Part shown: positions 59,984 to 64,000 of the stretch, piece by piece
How positions within the stretch are numbered: position 1 is the stretch's first letter
How the letters are laid out: each line of letters opens with the position of its first letter
Notes under the pieces: model-generated
The model's input: the letters and a program-made list of their open reading frames with translations, nothing else
Database searches by the model: none
What the model was told of the DNA's origin: nothing
Program-made: the position numbers and the translations under genes
Assembly: GCF_018130785.1 (NCBI RefSeq)
Contig: NZ_JAFCJT010000003.1
Coordinates: 62,001 to 126,000, forward strand
DNA length: 64,000 nucleotides
Origin: Bradyrhizobium liaoningense
GTDB taxonomy: Bacteria > Pseudomonadota > Alphaproteobacteria > Rhizobiales > Xanthobacteraceae
Reading direction: 5' to 3'

Positions 59984-60531
59984 TCGACAGCAAGCAAGCC
60001 ACGGACGCGCTGGCGGACATCAACGATACCGTCCGCCGCGTGCGGCAGTCGCAGATCTACCAGGTCTCAAGTCTCGTCATGTTGATGTGGGGCGTGCTCG
60101 TCTTCGCCGGCAACATCTCCAGCTGGCTCTGGCCGCGCTATGGGCTCTCTTTCTGGATCGGCGTCTACGTCCTCGCGACCGCCGGGCTCTTCGCCATCAA
60201 TGCCTATAACTATGCGCGATCCCGCATCCGTACGTTCGACCGCCGCTATCTGCTGACGTTCCTGTTCATCGTTGCCTTCGGCATCTTCTGCTGCGTCTTC
60301 GGCCAATTCACGCCGCGCCAGCAGACGACGTTCTGGCCGGTCTACATCATGCTGTTCTACATGTTGGCGGGCGTGTGGTTCGGCACGGCCTTCATCGTGA
60401 TCGGCGCCTCGATCATCGCGCTGACGCTGATCGGATATGTCTACATTCCCGGCATGCCGTTCCTGCTGTGGATGGCGGTCGTCAACGGCGGCGGGCTGTT
60501 CGTCGGTGGCCTCTGGATGCGGCGGAGCTAG
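59980..60531 (+). CDS. Multi-pass membrane protein of unknown function
   Basis: This is a 183-residue inner-membrane protein with five predicted hydrophobic helices: around 30-50 (YQVSSLVMLMWGVLVFAG), 57-75, 92-108 (FIVAFGIFCCVFG), 120-148 and 152-178. A short cytoplasmic N-terminus precedes them. It resembles no family I can name, but small multi-pass proteins are often encoded beside HTH_34-type regulators. Its start overlaps the stop of the hydrolase gene (ATGA), and the regulator gene begins 2 bp after its stop. Confidence 0.8.
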   Translation: MIDSKQATDALADINDTVRRVRQSQIYQVSSLVMLMWGVLVFAGNISSWLWPRYGLSFWIGVYVLATAGLFAINAYNYARSRIRTFDRRYLLTFLFIVAFGIFCCVFGQFTPRQQTTFWPVYIMLFYMLAGVWFGTAFIVIGASIIALTLIGYVYIPGMPFLLWMAVVNGGGLFVGGLWMRRS

Positions 60532-60533
60532 AC

Positions 60534-60833
60534 ATGGCCGAGCTCGACGACATCATCCATCAACCGCTGCGCCTGAAGATCATGGCGGCGCTGAACGCGC
60601 TCCCGGCGGCGGCGGGCCTCGAATTCGCCCGGCTGAAGAAGCTGACCGGCGCCACCGACGGCAATCTCGGCGCGCATATCGAGACCCTGGCCAAGGCGGG
60701 GTACGTCTCGGTGGACAAGGCGTTTGTCGGCAAGAAGCCGCAAACCACGGTCACCGCGACCGCAACCGGCCGCGGCGCCTTCGCGCGGCACGTGGCAACG
60801 TTGCAGGAGATCATTGCGGGGAAGCAGGGCTAG
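60534..60833 (+). CDS. Winged-helix transcriptional regulator (HTH_34/ArsR-like)
   Basis: This is a 99-residue DNA-binding protein of the winged-helix HTH_34 type: IHQPLRLKIMAALNALP, EFARLKKLTGATDGNLGAHI as recognition region, LAKAGYVSVDKAFVGKKPQTTVTAT as wing, then a dimerising helix GRGAFARHVATLQEII. No metal-binding cysteines are present. It is last in the operon with a hydrolase and a membrane protein. The tandem AGAGTWCTCT sites in the operon's promoter are its probable targets, giving negative feedback (inference). Confidence 0.85.
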   Translation: MAELDDIIHQPLRLKIMAALNALPAAAGLEFARLKKLTGATDGNLGAHIETLAKAGYVSVDKAFVGKKPQTTVTATATGRGAFARHVATLQEIIAGKQG

Positions 60834-60855
60834 CGCTGCGATGCCGATTATTGCG

Positions 60856-61002
60856 CCCTCTCCCCTTGCGGGAGAGGGCAGCGAGGACGGTAGACGCAGC
60901 CTCACTAGGGTGAGGGGTTCACTCCTCATCAAAAAGTCTTTCCGCGGGTGGAGACCCCTCATCCGGCGCTTCGCGCCACCTTCTCCCACAAGGGGAGAAG
61001 GG
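60856..61002. repeat. Composite dispersed palindromic element before purD
   Basis: It opens with the hairpin CCCTCTCCC-N5-GGGAGAGGG (60856-60878), continues through GGTGAGGGGT and ACCCCTCATCCGGCGC, and closes with CCTTCTCCC-N5-GGGAGAAGG (60979-61001). The same parts in the same order occur at 22652-22802. It fills much of the 283-bp gap before purD. Confidence 0.8.
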
Positions 61003-61116
61003 AAACAGCGAAGCGCGCGCGCCCCGGAATGACGGGGAGGGTGGGGCAACACCCCTTGAGACGCGCCGCGATTCGTGCGACCTCGCGTCCAGCAAACCCC
61101 TTTTTTCGAGCCCTCG

Positions 61117-62400
61117 ATGCACATTCTCCTGCTCGGTTCCGGCGGCCGCGAACATGCCCTGGCGTGGAAGATCGCAGCCTCCCCCCTGGTGACCAAATTC
61201 TGGTGCGCGCCCGGTAATGCCGGTATCGCGCGCGAGGCGGAGTGCGTGGCGCTCGACGTCGCCGACCATGCGGCCGTGATCGATTTCTGCAAAAAGAATG
61301 CAGTCGGGCTCGTGGTGGTCGGTCCGGAGACGCCGCTTGCCGCCGGCATCGTCGACGACCTCACCGCCGCCGGCATCAAGGCGTTCGGGCCGAACAAGAT
61401 CCCTGCCCAGCTCGAAAGCTCCAAGGGGTTCACCAAGGCGCTCTGCACGGAATTCGGCATTCCGACCGGCGCCTACAAGCGCTTCACCAACGCCAAGGAC
61501 GCCAGCGATTACGTCCAGAGCCAGGGTGCGCCGATCGTGGTCAAGGCCGACGGCCTTGCCGCCGGCAAGGGCGTCGTGGTCGCCAAGACCGTGCGCGAGG
61601 CCGAGGACGCCATCGCCATGATGTTCGAGGGCGCCTTTGGCGAGGCCGGCGCCGAGGTCGTGATCGAGGAATTTCTGCCGGGCCGCGAGATCAGCTTCTT
61701 CGCGCTGTGCGACGGCGAGACCGCCATTCCTCTCGCTTCCGCGCAGGACCACAAGCGCGTGTTCGACCACGACGTCGGCCCGAACACCGGCGGCATGGGC
61801 GCCTATTCGCCGACGCCTTTGGTCACGCCCGCGATCCACGACGCGATCATGGCCAAGATCATCCTGCCGACGGTTGCCGGCATGAAGCAGCGTGGCACGC
61901 CGTTCCGCGGCATCCTTTACGCCGGGATTATGCTGACGACGCAGGGACCAAAACTGTTCGAGTTCAACGTGCGCTTCGGCGATCCCGAGTGCCAGGTGCT
62001 GATGCTGCGCATGATGTCCGACATCGTGCCGGCGTTCATCGCCGCCTGCGACGGGGAGTTGAAGCATTTCGATCTGCGCTGGTATCCGGAATCCGCGCTC
62101 ACGGTGGTGATGGCGGCGAAGGGCTATCCCGGCGACTATCAGAAGGGTACGCGCATCGAGGGCCTCGATGACGCCTCAGAGGTCGAGACCGTCGAGATCT
62201 TCCACGCGGGCACGGTTGAGAAGGACGGCGCGATCCTCGCCAACGGCGGCCGCGTGGTCAATGTCTGTGCGCTCGGCAAGACCGTGACGGAGGCGCAGGC
62301 GCGCGCCTATCAGGCTGTCGACCGCATCAACTGGCCGGAAGGCTTCTGCCGCCGGGACATCGGCTGGCAGGCGGTGGAAGCCGAGAAGGCCAAGGGCTGA
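61117..62400 (+). CDS. purD: Phosphoribosylamine-glycine ligase PurD
   Basis: This is a 427-residue ATP-grasp enzyme that makes glycinamide ribonucleotide in purine synthesis. The N-terminal part has [18 protein letters not shown] and GVDFLV-type [15 protein letters not shown]. The ATP-grasp core shows [37 protein letters not shown], and [30 protein letters not shown] holds the metal ligands. The ATG at 61117 is preferred to an upstream extension. It is a single gene with a long repeat element before it. Confidence 0.97.
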   Translation: MHILLLGSGGREHALAWKIAASPLVTKFWCAPGNAGIAREAECVALDVADHAAVIDFCKKNAVGLVVVGPETPLAAGIVDDLTAAGIKAFGPNKIPAQLESSKGFTKALCTEFGIPTGAYKRFTNAKDASDYVQSQGAPIVVKADGLAAGKGVVVAKTVREAEDAIAMMFEGAFGEAGAEVVIEEFLPGREISFFALCDGETAIPLASAQDHKRVFDHDVGPNTGGMGAYSPTPLVTPAIHDAIMAKIILPTVAGMKQRGTPFRGILYAGIMLTTQGPKLFEFNVRFGDPECQVLMLRMMSDIVPAFIAACDGELKHFDLRWYPESALTVVMAAKGYPGDYQKGTRIEGLDDASEVETVEIFHAGTVEKDGAILANGGRVVNVCALGKTVTEAQARAYQAVDRINWPEGFCRRDIGWQAVEAEKAKG

Positions 62401-62515
62401 CGGCGTTTTTTCCGGTCGCCGGGCAAAGCAAGCGGCGTCACGGCTCCGCCACATCGAGATTCCAAAAATGCGCAATCGGTTGTTGGGCTTAGCGTCCCTC
62501 GCCGATGGCGCCGTG

Positions 62516-62539
62516 CTACTGTGCATGGGGTTGTTTTCG
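62516..62539 (+). repeat. 24-bp exact repeat, copy 2
   Basis: This is identical to 17384-17407. It ends 28 bp before the dehalogenase start codon, so it would lie in the leader or promoter of that gene. Its flanks differ from those of copy 1. Confidence 0.85.
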
Positions 62540-62567
62540 ACATTTTTGTTCTGAGGTGATGGAACCC

Positions 62568-63473
62568 ATGTCCGATCTCGCCGATCTCTATCCCGGCTTC
62601 GCTTCCGAATGGATCAACACCTCCTTGGGCCGCATCTTCGCCCGCGTCGGCGGCAAGGGGCCGCCGCTGCTGCTGCTGCACGGCTTCTCCGAGACCAACG
62701 TGATGTGGCACCGCGTGGCGCCGCAATTGGCCGACAAGTTCACGCTGATCATCGCCGATCTGCCGGGCTATGGCTGGTCCGACATGCCCGGGAGCGACGC
62801 GCTGCACACCCCCTACAGCAAGCGCGCGATGGCAAAAGCTATGGTTGAGGCGATGGAGCAACTCGGCCACGTGCATTTCGCGCTCGCCGGCCACGACCGC
62901 GGCGGCCGCGTCTCCTATCGCCTCGCGCTCGACCATCCCGGCCGGCTGTCGAAGCTCGCCGTGCTCGATATCCTGCCGACCTATAATTACTGGGAGCGGA
63001 TGAACCGCGCCTACGCGCTGAAGATCTACCACTGGACTTTTCTGGCGCAGCCCGCGCCGCTGCCGGAAACGCTGATCTCGGGCAATGGCGAGTTCTTCCT
63101 GCGCTTCAAGATGGCCAGCCAGACCAAGTCGAAGACGCTCGACGCCATCGACGAGCGCGCGCTCGAACACTACATCGCGCCGTTCCGCGATCCCGCCCGC
63201 GTGCATGCGATGTGCGAGGACTACCGCGCCGGGGCCTATTTCGATTACGACCTCGACAAGACCGATTTCGAAGCCGGCAAGAAGATCACCGTCCCGATGC
63301 TCGCACTATGGGGCAATGCCGGCATCGCCCAGGCCGCCGCAACGCCGCTCGACACTTGGAAGCAGTGGGCGACGAACGTGGACGGCATGCCGGTGGATTC
63401 CGGCCACTTCCTCACCGAGGAAAACCCCGACGTCACCGCAAAGGCGCTGCGCGAGTTCTTCCTCGCGCCTTAG
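62568..63473 (+). CDS. Fluoroacetate dehalogenase-type alpha/beta hydrolase
   Basis: This is a 301-residue hydrolase very like the characterised Rhodopseudomonas fluoroacetate dehalogenase as I recall it. All residues assigned to its active site fall at the same positions: nucleophile Asp110 with Arg111 and Arg114 (GHDRGGR), acid Asp134, halide pocket His155, Trp156 and Tyr219, and His280. Near-matches run the whole length ([30 protein letters not shown]). It would break C-F or C-Cl bonds of haloacetates via an aspartyl ester. The ATG at 62568 follows GAGG about 14 bp upstream. It is convergent with tadA, overlapping by 4 bp. Confidence 0.9.
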   Translation: MSDLADLYPGFASEWINTSLGRIFARVGGKGPPLLLLHGFSETNVMWHRVAPQLADKFTLIIADLPGYGWSDMPGSDALHTPYSKRAMAKAMVEAMEQLGHVHFALAGHDRGGRVSYRLALDHPGRLSKLAVLDILPTYNYWERMNRAYALKIYHWTFLAQPAPLPETLISGNGEFFLRFKMASQTKSKTLDAIDERALEHYIAPFRDPARVHAMCEDYRAGAYFDYDLDKTDFEAGKKITVPMLALWGNAGIAQAAATPLDTWKQWATNVDGMPVDSGHFLTEENPDVTAKALREFFLAP

Positions 63474-63916
63474 CGCCGCTCCCGAAAGAACTCCCTGAGC
63501 AGTCGCGCCGCCTCGCTCTCGCCGACCCCGGAATAGACGTCCGGCGCGTGATGGCAGGTCGGCGAGGCAAAAAATCGCACGCCAGACTCGACCGCGCCGC
63601 CCTTGGGATCGGCGGCGCCGTAATAGAGCCGCCGGACCCTTGCAAAGGAGATGGCGCCCGCACACATGGTGCAGGGCTCGAGCGTCACGTAGAGGTCGCA
63701 GTCCACCAGGCGCTCGCTGCCGATCTTTTTGGCCGCCTCGCGCAGCGCAATGATCTCGGCATGGGCCGTCGGGTCGTGATCGGTCAGCGTCCGGTTCGCC
63801 GCGGTGGCGATGACCTCGTAATTCCGGACCACCACGCACCCGATCGGAACTTCGCCCGATTTTCCGGCGTTTTCGGCCGTCTTGAGCGCCAAATCCATGA
63901 AAGAAGGGGCTTTCAT
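63470..63916 (-). CDS. tadA: tRNA-specific adenosine deaminase TadA
   Basis: This is a 148-residue zinc enzyme that converts A34 of tRNA(Arg) (anticodon ACG) to inosine. The deaminase motifs are intact: [11 protein letters not shown] with zinc His and catalytic Glu, and PCTMCAGAI with two zinc cysteines. EVPIGCVVV and the C-terminal REFFRERR fit the family. The ATG at 63916 is chosen; one six codons later is possible. It is convergent with the dehalogenase gene. Upstream to the window edge I see no other feature. Confidence 0.95.
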   Translation of the reverse strand: MKAPSFMDLALKTAENAGKSGEVPIGCVVVRNYEVIATAANRTLTDHDPTAHAEIIALREAAKKIGSERLVDCDLYVTLEPCTMCAGAISFARVRRLYYGAADPKGGAVESGVRFFASPTCHHAPDVYSGVGESEAARLLREFFRERR

Positions 63917-64000
63917 GCCTCGTATCATTGCCAGAAACCTGCTAGTAGCTCCGCCTTCAGCAAGAGTGAATACCGGTTTTGCCTGAGCGTGCGGCTCGGA

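Overview
The window reads as high-GC chromosomal DNA of an alphaproteobacterium in the Bradyrhizobium/Rhodopseudomonas group. This rests on gene content and style, not on a database search: a zinc-free 41-residue bL36, HisZ beside HisG, a TorF-type porin, many lone Bug-type binding proteins and alpha/beta hydrolases, a CIRCE-controlled groESL pair, DUF6101, DUF2076, DUF2093 and DUF4170 proteins, and several families of dispersed palindromes. No CRISPR array, tRNA, rRNA, intact transposase, integrase or recognisable defence cluster was seen.

Layout. 1-4.7 kb: end of a polysaccharide locus (O-antigen ligase/polymerase and a CelD-like acetyltransferase), an RBBP9-like hydrolase facing an Lrp regulator, and a PIMT-like methyltransferase. 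5-8.3 kb: SDR, pirin and WrbA read leftward, facing a LysR regulator. 8.4-17.3 kb: a mixed accessory stretch with a Tat-type Bug protein, an autotransporter remnant, an AraC regulator, an adenylate cyclase, YbaK, an L-2-haloacid dehalogenase, a broken rhodanese-like gene, an exported SOD-like protein with two secreted partners, and an amidohydrolase behind a 37-bp concentric palindrome. 17.4-20.8 kb: rpmJ with a clear promoter, a TPR protein, small proteins and cytochrome c. 21-26.5 kb: glycolate oxidase glcD, glcE and glcF, interrupted by a monooxygenase-fold gene on the other strand and followed by a histone-H1-like protein. 27-34 kb: TorF porin, SbmA/BacA-like ABC transporter, lactate permease and secreted proteins. 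34-38 kb: groESL, a lipoprotein and cheZ. 38-45 kb: L,D-transpeptidase, DUF2076, a glycosyltransferase/deacetylase pair, hisZ-hisG and rsmE. 45-53.5 kb: ubiA, pmbA, a CysQ-like phosphatase and the tightly overlapped lipid A block DUF4170-DUF374-waaA-lpxK. 53.5-57.1 kb: looser DNA with small genes. 57-64 kb: xseA, an operon encoding a hydrolase, a membrane protein and a winged-helix regulator under a promoter with tandem operators, purD, a fluoroacetate-dehalogenase homologue and tadA.

Most of the window is housekeeping: envelope lipid A, ubiquinone, histidine, purines, chaperones and glycolate oxidation. The most notable points are two regulatory DNA structures (17260-17296 and 58907-58944), enzyme-family members with altered active sites (SOD-like at 14362, dienelactone-hydrolase-like at 55866), two dehalogenase families in one window, two gene remnants that retain recognisable frames, two genes under 50 codons, and a dense set of dispersed palindromic repeats. 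No convincing wholly new multi-gene system was found; the self-regulated operon at 58.9-60.8 kb is the nearest candidate.
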